Source of the DNA: Sulfurimonas sp. | GTDB taxonomy: Bacteria > Campylobacterota > Campylobacteria > Campylobacterales > Sulfurimonadaceae | Direction of reading: 5' to 3' | DNA: 64,000 bases | Assembly (NCBI RefSeq): GCF_028713515.1 | Contig: NZ_JAQTOD010000005.1 | Location: forward strand, 1 to 64,000 | Part shown: positions 17,548 to 27,053 of the stretch, piece by piece | How the letters are laid out: every line of letters starts with the position of its first letter | Position numbering within the stretch: the stretch's first letter is position 1 | Translations under genes and position numbers: made by a program | The notes under the pieces: generated by a model | Databases searched by the model: none | The model's input: only the letters and a program-made list of their open reading frames with translations | What the model was told of the DNA's origin: nothing

Positions 17548-19227
17548 TTATGATTTTATTGATATTTTTTTGTTGGTAGGGTGAAGTGTTATTTCTAAAT
17601 CTGACTCTTCTAGGTAAAAAGAATCATATAGTTTCTCTTCTGTTTTAAATGTCAGCTCATTGTTAGAATCTATTACAAAAGTAATGGTGTTAATGCCCAT
17701 AAATGGCTCTTTTATTGTAATTTTTGCAGTTTTTACGCAATCAACTATCTTGTCTTGTTGTAATTTTATTTTTTGAATCTCTTCTTTAATAATTGACACT
17801 TGCGACAAGGAGTGTTTTAGTGCACCTTCTAGAGTATACTTTAGATCTTCCATCTCACTTGCTAGATAATTAAATCTACTATTTAGGGTTGGGATGTCTT
17901 TGTAGCTAATTTTAAATAAGTTATTTTCGCCACTTACAAGTCTTATGGTAATTGAGTTCGATGCATATACCTTTAGATTGTTTTTAACTTGACCAATAGT
18001 TACGGTTTCGGCATAAATTGTACCACCCATGCAGGAATCAATCTCAACATTTGTTGCTCGAACTTCCCCGCCTTCTAAAAGCTTTATTTTTGCACTATGA
18101 CATCTCAATTTGCCTTTATGTCTGTTTATCATGGCAAACTTTGCTTCTTGAAGTGAGTCCTGATGAGTTGCACCATCTATTGTTAGGCTTACGGCCTTTA
18201 GAGTGCTTTTTGCACCGACATGCCCTGCTATGTGGATTACTTCGGATGTCAGATTTACGCCCTCACCTAGGCTGTCTAAGGTGGCATCATCTTGTGAGAT
18301 TATCACTTCTATATTGTTTTTTTCATCCTTAGCTATAGAGTTATCAATACGAGAGAGGTTGTTTATTTTTATTTTATTATCTATATAGAAATCGTTATCA
18401 TCTATATGAATATACCCTTTTTTCTTGCTCTTATATATCTTTCTGTCTGTCTCTTCAATTATTTCTATGCTCTCTTTGTCTACTCTGCAGCTTAAGTCAT
18501 TTTTATTGATAAGCAGATCATTGCTAACTGTCTCCCCAAAAACATTTAGCCCATTCTTTCCAAAAATTGGTTTTAGAAATTCAACTAAAATTTCTCCTTC
18601 ATTGACTTCTACGACTTGATGCGTTTTATCTTTTTCTCTGTAGTGCAAGATTAACTTACTATTTCTAGTTATTTCTGGCTCAACTCCATTAAATAAAGGT
18701 AGTTTAATTTTTTTAACAAACTTACCGCCAATAATGTAGTGTGTAAATTTCTTTAGCTGTTCTAGCATCTGCTTATCAAATATATTTATTAAAATATTGT
18801 TTTTTGCTTTGATTTTATTTATTTCACTTAAAAGTGCAAAATAGAGTTCCTTGAGAGTGTAGTTTTTATACTTGATAATAGAGTCTGGGAAAATGACAAT
18901 GCTAGCGCTAGTACTATTTTCTGAGTATAAAATTTCATAGTTAAGAGTTATCGTGGTGGGTTCTTGTTTTATTGTTATTATATAAAATTGTCTAAAATTA
19001 ACATGTTCATTTATCATTTTGTCATAATCGCTATAGTAGTGATGAATATCTTTTTCATAAAGTACAAAATCATCATCAGCAACAGTTTTGATGTATGTTT
19101 CAATTTTATTGATATCAAAACTAAGTTTATCTAGTGGTAGTTTGTTCTCTAGAGCAAACTTCCTAAGAGAAGATTCTATATTTTTTGTTTTAACTTTTTT
19201 ACTAAGCAAGCAAGTCACTATAATCAT
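17548..19227 (-). CDS. FapA (DUF342) family protein
   Basis: A 559 aa cytoplasmic protein of the FapA/DUF342 family, whose members are tied to flagellar assembly or polar localisation in some bacteria. The domain signature PIFGKNGLNVFGETV (about 219-233) is clear. It is followed by a right-handed beta-helix-like region rich in short repeats (about 290-440) and a coiled coil (about 450-500). The N-terminal 180 residues are a family-variable region. Its start overlaps the end of the upstream coiled-coil gene by 26 bases. No flagellar or chemotaxis gene lies in the window, so the role is open. Confidence 0.85.
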   Translation of the reverse strand: MIIVTCLLSKKVKTKNIESSLRKFALENKLPLDKLSFDINKIETYIKTVADDDFVLYEKDIHHYYSDYDKMINEHVNFRQFYIITIKQEPTTITLNYEILYSENSTSASIVIFPDSIIKYKNYTLKELYFALLSEINKIKAKNNILINIFDKQMLEQLKKFTHYIIGGKFVKKIKLPLFNGVEPEITRNSKLILHYREKDKTHQVVEVNEGEILVEFLKPIFGKNGLNVFGETVSNDLLINKNDLSCRVDKESIEIIEETDRKIYKSKKKGYIHIDDNDFYIDNKIKINNLSRIDNSIAKDEKNNIEVIISQDDATLDSLGEGVNLTSEVIHIAGHVGAKSTLKAVSLTIDGATHQDSLQEAKFAMINRHKGKLRCHSAKIKLLEGGEVRATNVEIDSCMGGTIYAETVTIGQVKNNLKVYASNSITIRLVSGENNLFKISYKDIPTLNSRFNYLASEMEDLKYTLEGALKHSLSQVSIIKEEIQKIKLQQDKIVDCVKTAKITIKEPFMGINTITFVIDSNNELTFKTEEKLYDSFYLEESDLEITLHPTNKKISIKS

Positions 19228-19879
19228 ATCTAGAAAAATCTAGATATAGTTCCCCGTCTTGTGTAATTATTCTTATGTCACTGTTTTGTAGATTTAGAAA
19301 TTTCTTTTTTATAGTTTTTCTTTTTGTGGATTTTAAACCTAGCGATTTTAGATACTCTTTGAGCTCGATAAGTTTATGTCTGCTCTCGCCACTATCATCG
19401 CTGAAAGTGCTATAACTCTCAACATCATGAATTGTTAGTTCTTTGTCGCTAGATATCATCTTGTCATTTACTAATTCTAAAATATTCTTGAGTTGTCTGT
19501 CTTTAGCACTATAAAAATTTTCTAGTTTATTTAGTTCATCTTTAAGAATCTGTTCCTTCTCGTCTATTAATCTGTCTACTTTGCCTTCAAGTTGAACTAT
19601 TTTGCGTTTTAAGATAGCATTTTCTTTATGATATAGTGCCAATACCGTCGCTACGGTTACTTTTGCCTTGTGTGTAGATGCGTGGTTGTTTGTCAAAACA
19701 ATATCTTTTGAAGTTTCAAGTATATTGTTGCTACCCTTATATATTGAGTTGTCGGAAGCAAGTATATATGTCGTGTCGTTTTCAATTACACACACTACTT
19801 TTTTTGCTCTAATTTTTGAACTTAGTAGCTCTTTAGAGATTTTAAAGTGTTTGCAATATTCATCTTCTGTAAGTTTCAA
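19202..19879 (-). CDS. Coiled-coil hypothetical protein paired with FapA
   Basis: A 225 aa protein, unrecognised. The N-terminal 35 residues could form a small DNA-binding-like helical unit (LTEDEYCKHFKISKELLSSK), followed by a beta region, a long coiled coil (about 85-140, NAILKRKIVQLEGKVDRL) and a basic C-terminal part (KSTKRKTIKKKFL). It overlaps the FapA-family gene by 26 bases, so the two are likely translated together and may interact. Promoter probably lies in the divergent region shared with fba. Confidence 0.65.
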   Translation of the reverse strand: MKLTEDEYCKHFKISKELLSSKIRAKKVVCVIENDTTYILASDNSIYKGSNNILETSKDIVLTNNHASTHKAKVTVATVLALYHKENAILKRKIVQLEGKVDRLIDEKEQILKDELNKLENFYSAKDRQLKNILELVNDKMISSDKELTIHDVESYSTFSDDSGESRHKLIELKEYLKSLGLKSTKRKTIKKKFLNLQNSDIRIITQDGELYLDFSRYDYSDLLA

Positions 19880-19957
19880 TTTTCATATCCAAAAATTATT
19901 TTTATTATTTTATCATAATTAGGGAACAATAAAAGTTATTCTGAATGAAGCTTAGAA

Positions 19958-19963
19958 TATAAT
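19958..19963 (+). promoter_or_regulatory. Candidate -10 box for fba-cmoA
   Basis: TATAAT 33 bases before the aldolase start, within a divergent AT-rich region of 117 bases shared with the coiled-coil gene. Confidence 0.55.
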
Positions 19964-19996
19964 TTTAGATATAAAATTTACAAAAAGAGTTAAATT

Positions 19997-21070
19997 ATGG
20001 GTATTTTTAGTATTGTAAAACCAGGGGTTTTGTTTGGTGATGATGTTTTAAAGGTTTACGAATATGCAAAAAAAATGGGTTTTGCTATTCCTGCAATTAA
20101 TGTGATAGGAACTGATTCTATTAATGCTATCCTAGAGACGGCCGCAAAAGTAAATTCGCCTGTTATTCTTCAGTTTAGTAATGGCGGAGCATCCTACTAC
20201 GCAGGACAGGGGTTAAGTAACGAAAATGAAAAAGCAGCAATTGCTGGTGGGATCTCAGGAGCTTTGCATGTCCATATGATGGCGGAAGCCTATGGCGTGG
20301 CGGTTATTTTACACACAGACCATGCCGCAAAAAAACTGCTTCCATGGATAGACGCACTTCTTGATGCAGGTGAAGAACACTTTGCACTAAAAGGAAAGCC
20401 ACTTTTCTCTTCTCATATGTTAGATTTGTCTGAGGAGCCACTAGAAGAAAATATCGCTATTTGCAAAGCTTACTTAAAGCGAATGAGCAAGATAGGGATG
20501 AGTATAGAGATAGAGCTTGGTGTAACTGGCGGAGAAGAGGATGGTGTAGATAACTCAAATATTGACAACGCACTTTTATATACTCAGCCACAAGATGTAT
20601 CACTCGCCTACAAAGAACTTAGTGAAATCTCTCCAAACTTCACGATTGCCGCATCTTTTGGGAATGTTCATGGTGTTTATAAGCCCGGAAATGTTCAACT
20701 TACTCCAAAAATATTAGATAACTCTCAAAAATATATTCAAGAAAAATTTGGTACCAATGAGAAACCTGTAAACTTTGTTTTTCACGGCGGATCAGGTTCG
20801 CAGCCTAGTGAGATTATGGAAGCAATTGGATATGGTGTTATAAAAATGAATATCGATACAGATACGCAGTGGGCTACTTGGATTGGCGTTAAAGATTATT
20901 ATGAAAAAAACAGAGAGTATCTTCAAGGTCAAATCGGAAATCCAGATGGGGAAGATAAGCCAAATAAAAAATATTATGACCCAAGAAAATGGTTAAGAAG
21001 TGGGCAAAAGACGCTTATAGCAAGGGTGGAAGAGGCGTATACTGATCTAAACGCAAAAAACAGAAACTAA
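19997..21070 (+). CDS. fba: Class II fructose-bisphosphate aldolase
   Basis: Zn-dependent aldolase of 357 aa that interconverts fructose-1,6-bisphosphate with the two triose phosphates, here most likely for gluconeogenesis. The sequence matches the class IIA (E. coli FbaA) type in length and motifs: the Zn/catalytic segment VILHTDHAAKKLLPW, the YTQPQDVSLAYKEL loop, the NVHGVYKPGNVQL phosphate region and FVFHGGSGS. It is followed after 12 bases by cmoA. Confidence 0.97.
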   Translation: MGIFSIVKPGVLFGDDVLKVYEYAKKMGFAIPAINVIGTDSINAILETAAKVNSPVILQFSNGGASYYAGQGLSNENEKAAIAGGISGALHVHMMAEAYGVAVILHTDHAAKKLLPWIDALLDAGEEHFALKGKPLFSSHMLDLSEEPLEENIAICKAYLKRMSKIGMSIEIELGVTGGEEDGVDNSNIDNALLYTQPQDVSLAYKELSEISPNFTIAASFGNVHGVYKPGNVQLTPKILDNSQKYIQEKFGTNEKPVNFVFHGGSGSQPSEIMEAIGYGVIKMNIDTDTQWATWIGVKDYYEKNREYLQGQIGNPDGEDKPNKKYYDPRKWLRSGQKTLIARVEEAYTDLNAKNRN

Positions 21071-21082
21071 AGCAGTGGACTT

Positions 21083-21790
21083 ATGAACGATAAAGTATTT
21101 ACAAAGCCCATCAAAAAGCAGTTTGAGTTTGACGAAGAAGTTGCTGCTGTTTTTGATGATATGCTAAAAAGGAGTGTTCCTTTTTATAGAGAGTCTCAAG
21201 AAATCACACAATTTTTCGCATTAAAACAGCTTGAGAATGGCGGGGTGCTTTATGATTTGGGTTGCTCTACTGCATCGTTGCTTATAGATATTAGTAGAAA
21301 ATTGAACTCAACTGCAAGGCTAATAGGACTTGATAACTCGGAGGCGATGCTAAAGCAAGCTAGAAAAAAATGCGAAGCTTTTGGTGCGGATGTGGAGTTG
21401 GAAAATGCAAATATTTTAGAGTTTGATTATAAAGAAGCAGATGTTTTTGTCAGTAACTATACTCTGCAGTTTGTCCGCCCATTGGTTCGAGAAGAGCTTG
21501 TTAAAAAAATATCAACTTCACTTAAAAAAGATGGTCTGTTTGTCTTTAGTGAAAAAGTTATAAGTCATCAACAAAAATTAAATAAAGATTTGATTGAGTG
21601 TTATTATGCTTTTAAAAAAGAGCAGGGTTACTCAGAGTATGAAATAGTTCAAAAAAGGGAAGCGCTAGAGAATGTGCTTGTTCCCTATAGTGAAGATGAA
21701 AATATAAAGATGGCAAAAAACTGCGGTTTCTCGCATTGTGAGGTGGTATTCCGCTGGGCAAACTTCGCAACATTTATAGCTATAAAATAA
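21083..21790 (+). CDS. cmoA: Carboxy-S-adenosyl-L-methionine synthase
   Basis: CmoA (235 aa) turns SAM and prephenate into carboxy-SAM, which CmoB uses to modify uridine-34 of tRNAs. Methyltransferase motif I is [12 protein letters not shown] and the acidic loop is [12 protein letters not shown]. The N-terminus [20 protein letters not shown] is characteristic of CmoA rather than generic methyltransferases. It shares a transcript with fba. cmoB is not in the window. Confidence 0.93.
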   Translation: MNDKVFTKPIKKQFEFDEEVAAVFDDMLKRSVPFYRESQEITQFFALKQLENGGVLYDLGCSTASLLIDISRKLNSTARLIGLDNSEAMLKQARKKCEAFGADVELENANILEFDYKEADVFVSNYTLQFVRPLVREELVKKISTSLKKDGLFVFSEKVISHQQKLNKDLIECYYAFKKEQGYSEYEIVQKREALENVLVPYSEDENIKMAKNCGFSHCEVVFRWANFATFIAIK

Positions 21791-21815
21791 AAATCTCACT
21801 TTACATTTTATTGTT

Positions 21816-21855
21816 GTCTTTTTTCAATTGGCACTACCCAATTTTCAAAAAAGAC
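21816..21855. terminator. Bidirectional terminator between cmoA and the lipoprotein gene
   Basis: Convergent genes flank a hairpin with outer arms GTCTTTTTT / AAAAAAGAC and inner arms AATTGG / CCAATT, joined by a short internal loop. The T and A runs in the outer stem give a U tract on both strands. Confidence 0.7.
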
Positions 21856-21877
21856 ACTTAAAACTATTTTGTAATTT

Positions 21878-22117
21878 CTACCAAACATTTCCTTTTGGCT
21901 CCTCTTTCTTGCCATTTATGGAGTCAATAGCTTTTTGTCCTTTTTCTTTTATCTCTTCATAAGTAACAATATCATCCTCACCACACTCGTTGTGGTAGTA
22001 ACCTTGAAGGTCATAATACTCTTTGCAGTCACTATAATATTTTGCGGATATCCCATGTTTATTTACACATCCAGAAGATAACAGCAACGCCATGATAAGT
22101 AATAAAAATTTAATCAT
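21878..22117 (-). CDS. Small lipoprotein of unknown function
   Basis: A 79 aa protein with a lipoprotein signal (MIKFLLLIMALLLSSGC), lipobox cysteine 17. The mature part is rich in Tyr, Asp and Glu (KYYSDCKEYYDLQGYYH) with two more cysteines. No domain recognised. Start chosen at the ATG that gives a normal lipoprotein signal. It follows nth by about 30 bases on the same strand. Confidence 0.75.
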   Translation of the reverse strand: MIKFLLLIMALLLSSGCVNKHGISAKYYSDCKEYYDLQGYYHNECGEDDIVTYEEIKEKGQKAIDSINGKKEEPKGNVW

Positions 22118-22147
22118 AATATAGACCAAGCAAAAACCAATCCACTT

Positions 22148-22792
22148 TCATGATGGCTTAAAGCTCTCCTTGGTTTTACAGTAACTCGCCATAAAACACT
22201 CTTCACAAGCCGGGTTTTTTGCTTTACAAATATAACGACCAAACAGAACCATTCCTTGATGAAGTCTGTGAAGATTGTTTTTAAACTTTTTTACGAGCGT
22301 TGCTTCTGTTTTTGTGGCACTATTGTCATCGCTAAGTCCGAGTCTATGGGAAACTCGAAAAACATGAGTATCTACTGCCATTAGATTTGCGTTCGTGTAT
22401 TCTATCATCACCACATGCGCTGTTTTTTGACCAACCCCCGTCAAAGTTATAAGTTCTTTTTCTTCCATCGGCACTTCTCCGCCATAGACTTCTACGACTC
22501 TTTTTGCCATTAAAAGTATATTTTTTGCTTTATTATTGAAAAATGAACAACTGTTAATTAACTTTTTTATATCATCTATATCTGCCTCTGCTAGGGCTTT
22601 TGGAGTTGGGTACTTTTTAAAAAGTTCAGGTGTAATAATATTTACTCGCTTATCTGTGCATTGCGCAGAGAGTGCAACCGCGATTATTAACTCATAACTA
22701 TTTTTATAGCTAAGTTCTGTTACCGCATCTTTATATCTCTCAATAAAAAGTTGATGAATCTCTAAAATCTCTTGTTTTGATGCTTTTTTCAT
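22148..22792 (-). CDS. nth: Endonuclease III (DNA glycosylase/AP lyase)
   Basis: Base-excision repair enzyme of 214 aa that removes oxidised pyrimidines. It has the helix-hairpin-helix LTGVGQKTAHVV with catalytic Lys, the catalytic Asp in AVDTHVFRVSHRLG, and the C-X6-C-X2-C-X5-C iron-sulfur loop CKAKNPACEECFMASYC. The ATG at 22792 aligns with E. coli Nth; an in-frame start 13 codons upstream would add an unrelated segment. A TATAAT sits about 5 bases before the chosen ATG, so the transcript might be leaderless. Confidence 0.95.
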   Translation of the reverse strand: MKKASKQEILEIHQLFIERYKDAVTELSYKNSYELIIAVALSAQCTDKRVNIITPELFKKYPTPKALAEADIDDIKKLINSCSFFNNKAKNILLMAKRVVEVYGGEVPMEEKELITLTGVGQKTAHVVMIEYTNANLMAVDTHVFRVSHRLGLSDDNSATKTEATLVKKFKNNLHRLHQGMVLFGRYICKAKNPACEECFMASYCKTKESFKPS

Positions 22793-22875
22793 ATGCGGAT
22801 TATATAAAAAAATAGGTTGTTTAATAACCATTAGTATTAAGATAATAGAATTTTTTATTAAATCAAGGAATCATA

Positions 22876-23697
22876 ATGAAAACAGTAACAAAAATAGTAT
22901 TATCTCTTGCTCTTATATCTACAATGAGTCAAGCTCAAACTACCGTAAATGGGGCGGTTATTACAAAAGCTGATGTTGATAAAGAGCTTATGGTGGCAAC
23001 ACAAGGTAGATTCAACCAAGTTCCAGCTGATAAGCAAGCTGAATTTAGAAAGCAGATGTTAGAGCAACTTATTGCAAAAGAGCTAGTGTATGACGATGCT
23101 AAAAAAATTGGTATCACAAACTCGAAAGAGTATAAAGATAAATATGAAGAGGTAACTTCAAAGATAAAAAAAGAGATAGCTATTCAAATTTGGCAAAAAC
23201 AAGTTATGAATAAAATTGCTCTAACTGATGCCGAGATAAAAAGCTACTACGACAATAACGCAGAAGAGTTTGATGAAAAAAGTGCTGAGGTTCGCCATAT
23301 TTTAGTTGCAACAGAAGGTGAAGCCAAAGAGTTAGCAAAAGAGATGAAAGGAATGAGTGGGGCTGCTCTTGTTGATAAATTTGCTGCTTTGGCAAAAAGT
23401 AAATCAAGCTGTCCAAGTTCTGCAGATGGTGGAAAATTGCCTAAATTTGCACCAAAAGATATGGTTCCAGAGTTTAGCAAAGAAGCATTTAGCATGAAAG
23501 AAAAAACTATTTCTGACCCTGTAAAAACTCAGTTTGGTTATCATCTAATCTACTTAGACTCAAGAGTTAATAAAAAAATTACGCTAGCGGAAGCGAAGCC
23601 GACAATCAGCAATAGACTTAAAATGGAAAAAGCTAAAAGCATAATGCTTGCTAAAATGAAAGAGTTACAGAAAAAAGCAACAATCGTAACTAAATAG
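22876..23697 (+). CDS. Periplasmic parvulin-type isomerase (PEB4/SurA-like)
   Basis: A 273 aa periplasmic chaperone and peptidyl-prolyl isomerase that helps outer-membrane proteins fold. Signal peptide MKTVTKIVLSLALISTMSQA, an N-terminal helical chaperone region (about 25-125) and a parvulin domain (about 135-230) with EVRHILVATE, SKSSCPSSADGGKLPKF and TQFGYHLIYL. It resembles the PEB4/Cbf2 proteins of Campylobacter and Helicobacter. Ribosome site AAGGA upstream. A hairpin follows the gene. Confidence 0.93.
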   Translation: MKTVTKIVLSLALISTMSQAQTTVNGAVITKADVDKELMVATQGRFNQVPADKQAEFRKQMLEQLIAKELVYDDAKKIGITNSKEYKDKYEEVTSKIKKEIAIQIWQKQVMNKIALTDAEIKSYYDNNAEEFDEKSAEVRHILVATEGEAKELAKEMKGMSGAALVDKFAALAKSKSSCPSSADGGKLPKFAPKDMVPEFSKEAFSMKEKTISDPVKTQFGYHLIYLDSRVNKKITLAEAKPTISNRLKMEKAKSIMLAKMKELQKKATIVTK

Positions 23698-23716
23698 TCT
23701 TATAAAACTTCATAAT

Positions 23717-23741
23717 TAAGCGGGATAATTTTTCTCGCTTA
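23717..23741 (+). terminator. Hairpin after the parvulin gene
   Basis: TAAGCGGGA and TCTCGCTTA form a 9-base stem with one mismatch and a 7-base loop, 20 bases after the stop. Only a weak U-rich stretch follows. Confidence 0.5.
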
Positions 23742-23803
23742 GATAAAAATACTAATTTTCACATACATTAAAAAATCAAAAATATAAATTTAATCAATAT
23801 AAA

Positions 23804-23854
23804 CTAAATGATTTATATTGACATGCGCTTAGTAAAAGTGTCAATATCATTTAG
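23804..23854. promoter_or_regulatory. Nested inverted repeat upstream of clpB, candidate heat-shock operator
   Basis: Outer arms CTAAATGAT (23804-23812) and ATCATTTAG (23846-23854) are perfect 9-base complements. Inside them ATATTGACA (23815-23823) and TGTCAATAT (23839-23847) form a second perfect 9-base pair. The right half covers the -35 position of the TATAAT at 23866. It does not match CIRCE or HAIR, so the regulator is unknown. Confidence 0.6.
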
Positions 23855-23865
23855 AGATAATTAGA

Positions 23866-23871
23866 TATAAT
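23866..23871 (+). promoter_or_regulatory. Candidate -10 box for clpB
   Basis: TATAAT 28 bases before the clpB start and 11 bases after the nested dyad. Confidence 0.6.
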
Positions 23872-23899
23872 AATTTCATATCAACAACGGAGAAATAAG

Positions 23900-26476
23900 A
23901 TGAACGCTATTTTTGAAAAACTAACAAATAATATGAGTGAAACGATAGAGTCTTCAGTATCTCTGGCTCTACATAACAAGAATCAAGAGGTAGAGCCTAT
24001 ACACTTTTTGTGGGCACTTTTAACAAATTCAAACTCTGTTTTAAATCAATCATTTAACAAAATGAACATTGATAAAACGGCAATTGAGCTAGATGTAAGA
24101 AGCCTATCAGAAAAACTTCCAAAATCTTCAAGTGTTTCAAAAGAGAGCATTAAAATATCTAGAAAATTTGTTGAGTCGCTTGAGCTTGGAATTGGCTACA
24201 TGACGAAAAGTGGAGACTCATATTTGGCGGTAGATACATATATTCTTGCCAATATAAAAAATGAGCCTTTCTCTGGGATTTTTTCTAAATATTTGGATGT
24301 TAAAAGTCTTATAAAAAATCTTGAAGAGTCTCGTGGTGGAGCAAAAATTGACTCGCAAAGCTCCGATGAAACGCTGGAGAGTTTAGCAAAATATGGGATT
24401 GATTTAACGAGAGAAGCGGCAGAGGGGAAACTATCTCCTGTGATTGGGCGCGATGAAGAGATCACTAGAATGATGCAGATACTTATCCGTAAAACTAAAA
24501 ATAATCCGATACTTTTAGGAGAACCTGGAGTTGGAAAAACTGCATTGGTTGAGGGTTTAGCACAGAAAATTTATGATGGAAATGTTCCAACTTCGCTAAG
24601 AAACAAAAAAGTAGTTGCACTTGACATGAGTGCTTTGATTGCTGGAGCGAAATATAGGGGAGAGTTTGAAGATAGACTAAAAGCTGTAGTTGATGAAGTG
24701 AAAAAAAGTGGAAATGTTATTTTGTTTATTGATGAAATTCATACGATTGTTGGAGCTGGGGCGAGCGAGGGTAGTATGGACGCTGCAAATATACTAAAGC
24801 CAGCCCTTGCAAGAGGAGAACTTCACACAATTGGTGCTACAACTTTAAAAGAGTATAGAAAATACTTTGAAAAAGATGCAGCACTTCAAAGAAGATTTTT
24901 GCCAATCAATCTAGATGAGCCGACTGTAAACCAAACGCTTCAGATTTTAAGAGGTATAAAGGGAAGATTGGAGACTCATCATAATGTAACTATTACAGAT
25001 AGCGCACTTGTTGCGGCTGCGAAACTCTCGGATAGATATATTGCAGATAGATTTTTGCCAGACAAAGCGATTGACTTGATTGATGAAGCTGCGGCTGAAC
25101 TTAAGATGCAGATAGAGTCTGAGCCAAATGCCCTAAGTGCCGAAAAAAGAAAAAGTTCAGAGTTGCATGTTGAGCGAGAAGCCTTGAGGATGGAAGAGTC
25201 TGTTGCGAACACAAAAAGATTGAAAGAGATAGAAAAAGAGTTGGCTGATACAGAAGAAAAAGTTAGATCTTTAGAGGCGCAATTTGCTACTGAGAAAGAA
25301 GTCTTTGAGAAGATATCAAGTATAAAAAATGATATAGAAGCAAAAAAACGAGAAGCTCAAAATGCAAAAAATGCTTCAGAATACAATCGTGCAGCAGAGA
25401 TAGAGTATGGCGAAATACCAGCACTGCAACAAGAAGAGAAAAATGTAAATCTAAAGTGGGAAAAACTAAAAGAGGCTGGGACGCTGCTAAAAAATAGCGT
25501 TGATGAAGAGTCAATCGCTTCAGTCGTCTCAAGATGGACGCATATCCCAGTAAATAAAATGCTTCAAGGCGAAAAAGATAAAATATTAAATGTCGAGGAT
25601 GAGTTAAACAAAGAGGTTGTTGGTCAAACAAAGGCGACTCATGCGATAGCTAGAGCCATAAAAAGAAATAAAGCAGGTCTTTCAAGCGAATCGACACCTA
25701 TTGGAAGTTTTCTGTTTTTAGGTCCAACTGGTGTAGGTAAAACACAAACTGCCAAAACACTGGCGAAATTTTTATTTGATTCACAAGATGCATTGATAAG
25801 AATAGATATGAGCGAGTATATGGAGAAACATGCGGTCTCAAGATTGGTTGGTGCGGCTCCTGGATATGTTGGATACGATGAGGGTGGACAACTGACTGAA
25901 GCGGTTAGAAGAAAACCATACAGTGTTGTACTTTTTGATGAGGTAGAAAAAGCTCACCCTGATGTTTTTAATGTTTTACTGCAGGTTTTAGATGATGGAA
26001 GGTTGACTGACAACAAAGGCGTTACAGTAGATTTTAGTAACACAATAATAATTCTTACCTCAAATATTGCAAGCGATAAGATTATAAATAATAAAAACTC
26101 CGCAGAGCTTGAAGATATGGTTATGAGTGAGCTAAAGCAAGCATTTAAGCCAGAGTTTTTAAATAGACTAGATGATATCGTTATCTTTAATGCTCTTGGT
26201 AAAGAGCAAATTGTTGGGATTGTAGATATTTTCTTTAAAGAGATTGCGAAAAAAGTTGAACAGAGGGATATTGAGCTAACTTTGAGTGATAGCGCAAAAG
26301 CCTACATTGCAGAAGCTGGATTTGACCCAATTTATGGCGCTAGACCACTTAAGAGAGCTCTATACGAGATTGTAGAAGATCGTTTGGCTGACTTGATACT
26401 TGAGGGTAAAATAATTGAGGGCTCTAAAGTTCTCTTTGATATAAAAAATGGGGAAATTGAGGTTATTTTGTCATAA
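23900..26476 (+). CDS. clpB: ATP-dependent disaggregase ClpB
   Basis: Hexameric AAA+ chaperone (858 aa) that pulls proteins from aggregates with DnaK. It has the N-terminal Clp repeat domain (1-140), AAA1 with Walker [14 protein letters not shown], a long coiled-coil middle domain (about 400-520), and AAA2 with [12 protein letters not shown] and the C-terminal D2-small domain. No ClpP-binding loop is evident. A nested dyad overlaps its promoter, suggesting dedicated stress control. It is followed by a small cytochrome gene 17 bases on. Confidence 0.98.
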   Translation: MNAIFEKLTNNMSETIESSVSLALHNKNQEVEPIHFLWALLTNSNSVLNQSFNKMNIDKTAIELDVRSLSEKLPKSSSVSKESIKISRKFVESLELGIGYMTKSGDSYLAVDTYILANIKNEPFSGIFSKYLDVKSLIKNLEESRGGAKIDSQSSDETLESLAKYGIDLTREAAEGKLSPVIGRDEEITRMMQILIRKTKNNPILLGEPGVGKTALVEGLAQKIYDGNVPTSLRNKKVVALDMSALIAGAKYRGEFEDRLKAVVDEVKKSGNVILFIDEIHTIVGAGASEGSMDAANILKPALARGELHTIGATTLKEYRKYFEKDAALQRRFLPINLDEPTVNQTLQILRGIKGRLETHHNVTITDSALVAAAKLSDRYIADRFLPDKAIDLIDEAAAELKMQIESEPNALSAEKRKSSELHVEREALRMEESVANTKRLKEIEKELADTEEKVRSLEAQFATEKEVFEKISSIKNDIEAKKREAQNAKNASEYNRAAEIEYGEIPALQQEEKNVNLKWEKLKEAGTLLKNSVDEESIASVVSRWTHIPVNKMLQGEKDKILNVEDELNKEVVGQTKATHAIARAIKRNKAGLSSESTPIGSFLFLGPTGVGKTQTAKTLAKFLFDSQDALIRIDMSEYMEKHAVSRLVGAAPGYVGYDEGGQLTEAVRRKPYSVVLFDEVEKAHPDVFNVLLQVLDDGRLTDNKGVTVDFSNTIIILTSNIASDKIINNKNSAELEDMVMSELKQAFKPEFLNRLDDIVIFNALGKEQIVGIVDIFFKEIAKKVEQRDIELTLSDSAKAYIAEAGFDPIYGARPLKRALYEIVEDRLADLILEGKIIEGSKVLFDIKNGEIEVILS

Positions 26477-26488
26477 ATTGAGGTTATT
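26454..26488 (+). repeat. 21-base tandem duplication spanning the clpB stop
   Basis: AAATTGAGGTTATT occurs at 26454-26467 and again at 26475-26488, a period of 21 bases. The second copy supplies the GAGG element lying 10 bases before the cytochrome start. Confidence 0.75.
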
Positions 26489-26493
26489 ATTAT

Positions 26494-26847
26494 ATGAAAT
26501 ATTTAGTTTTTATCATGATGCTTGCCTTTAGTGTTTTTGCTTGTACTGGTGATTGTTTGACTTGTCATCCTAGACTTTTGCCAATAATAAATAAAGATCT
26601 GAGGCATAAACCAATGCTCACATGTATAAACTGTCATTCAGCAAATCCAAACTCTATGGCTGAGTGCGGCAATGACTGTTTTGCGTGTCATCCGATGTCG
26701 AAAATAAACAAGTCAAATCTTAGAGAACATGATGTTATTCAAGAGTGTAGAGATTGCCATGTTGGAGAGAAAGAGAAGCTTTTTGACCCAAGCAATAGGT
26801 TTGATAGATCAAAAAAAGATACTTTGAAGGATTTTATCCTTAAGTGA
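26494..26847 (+). CDS. Small periplasmic tetraheme c-type cytochrome
   Basis: A 117 aa secreted protein with signal MKYLVFIMMLAFSVFAC and four CXXCH haem sites: CLTCH (21-25), CINCH (44-48), CFACH (62-66) and CRDCH (85-89). Four haems in about 95 mature residues is dense, and distal histidines such as those in LRHKP and REHD could give bis-His ligation. It carries electrons in the periplasm, with donor and acceptor unknown. Its place directly after clpB is odd; the pair may be a chance join made by the tandem duplication at the clpB end. Confidence 0.85.
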   Translation: MKYLVFIMMLAFSVFACTGDCLTCHPRLLPIINKDLRHKPMLTCINCHSANPNSMAECGNDCFACHPMSKINKSNLREHDVIQECRDCHVGEKEKLFDPSNRFDRSKKDTLKDFILK

Positions 26848-26918
26848 GAAAAGCTTAACAACGCTTTAAGTAACTTTTATGTAACATTGCGAACTTTATT
26901 TTAAGAAAGGATATGTCT

Positions 26919-27053
26919 ATGAAAAGAACATACCAAGCCCATAGCACGCCAAGAAAAAGAACTCATGGCTTCAGATTGAGAATGGCAACAAAAAATGGTC
27001 GCAATATAATAAATCGCCGTCGTGCAAAAGGTCGTAAAAAATTGTCAGTTTAA
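26919..27053 (+). CDS. rpmH: 50S ribosomal protein L34
   Basis: A 44 aa basic ribosomal protein, [18 protein letters not shown] at the start and GRKKLSV at the end, matching L34 throughout. AAAGG lies 8 bases before the ATG; an ATG two codons upstream is too close to it. It heads the conserved rpmH-rnpA-yidD-yidC-khpB-mnmE cluster, which often lies near the replication origin, though no dnaA or DnaA boxes are visible here. Confidence 0.97.
   Translation: MKRTYQAHSTPRKRTHGFRLRMATKNGRNIINRRRAKGRKKLSV

Noticed and set aside
21829..21845. TGGCAC resembling a sigma-54 -24 box
   Set aside because: There is no matching TTGC at -12, and the bases are part of the bidirectional terminator stem.
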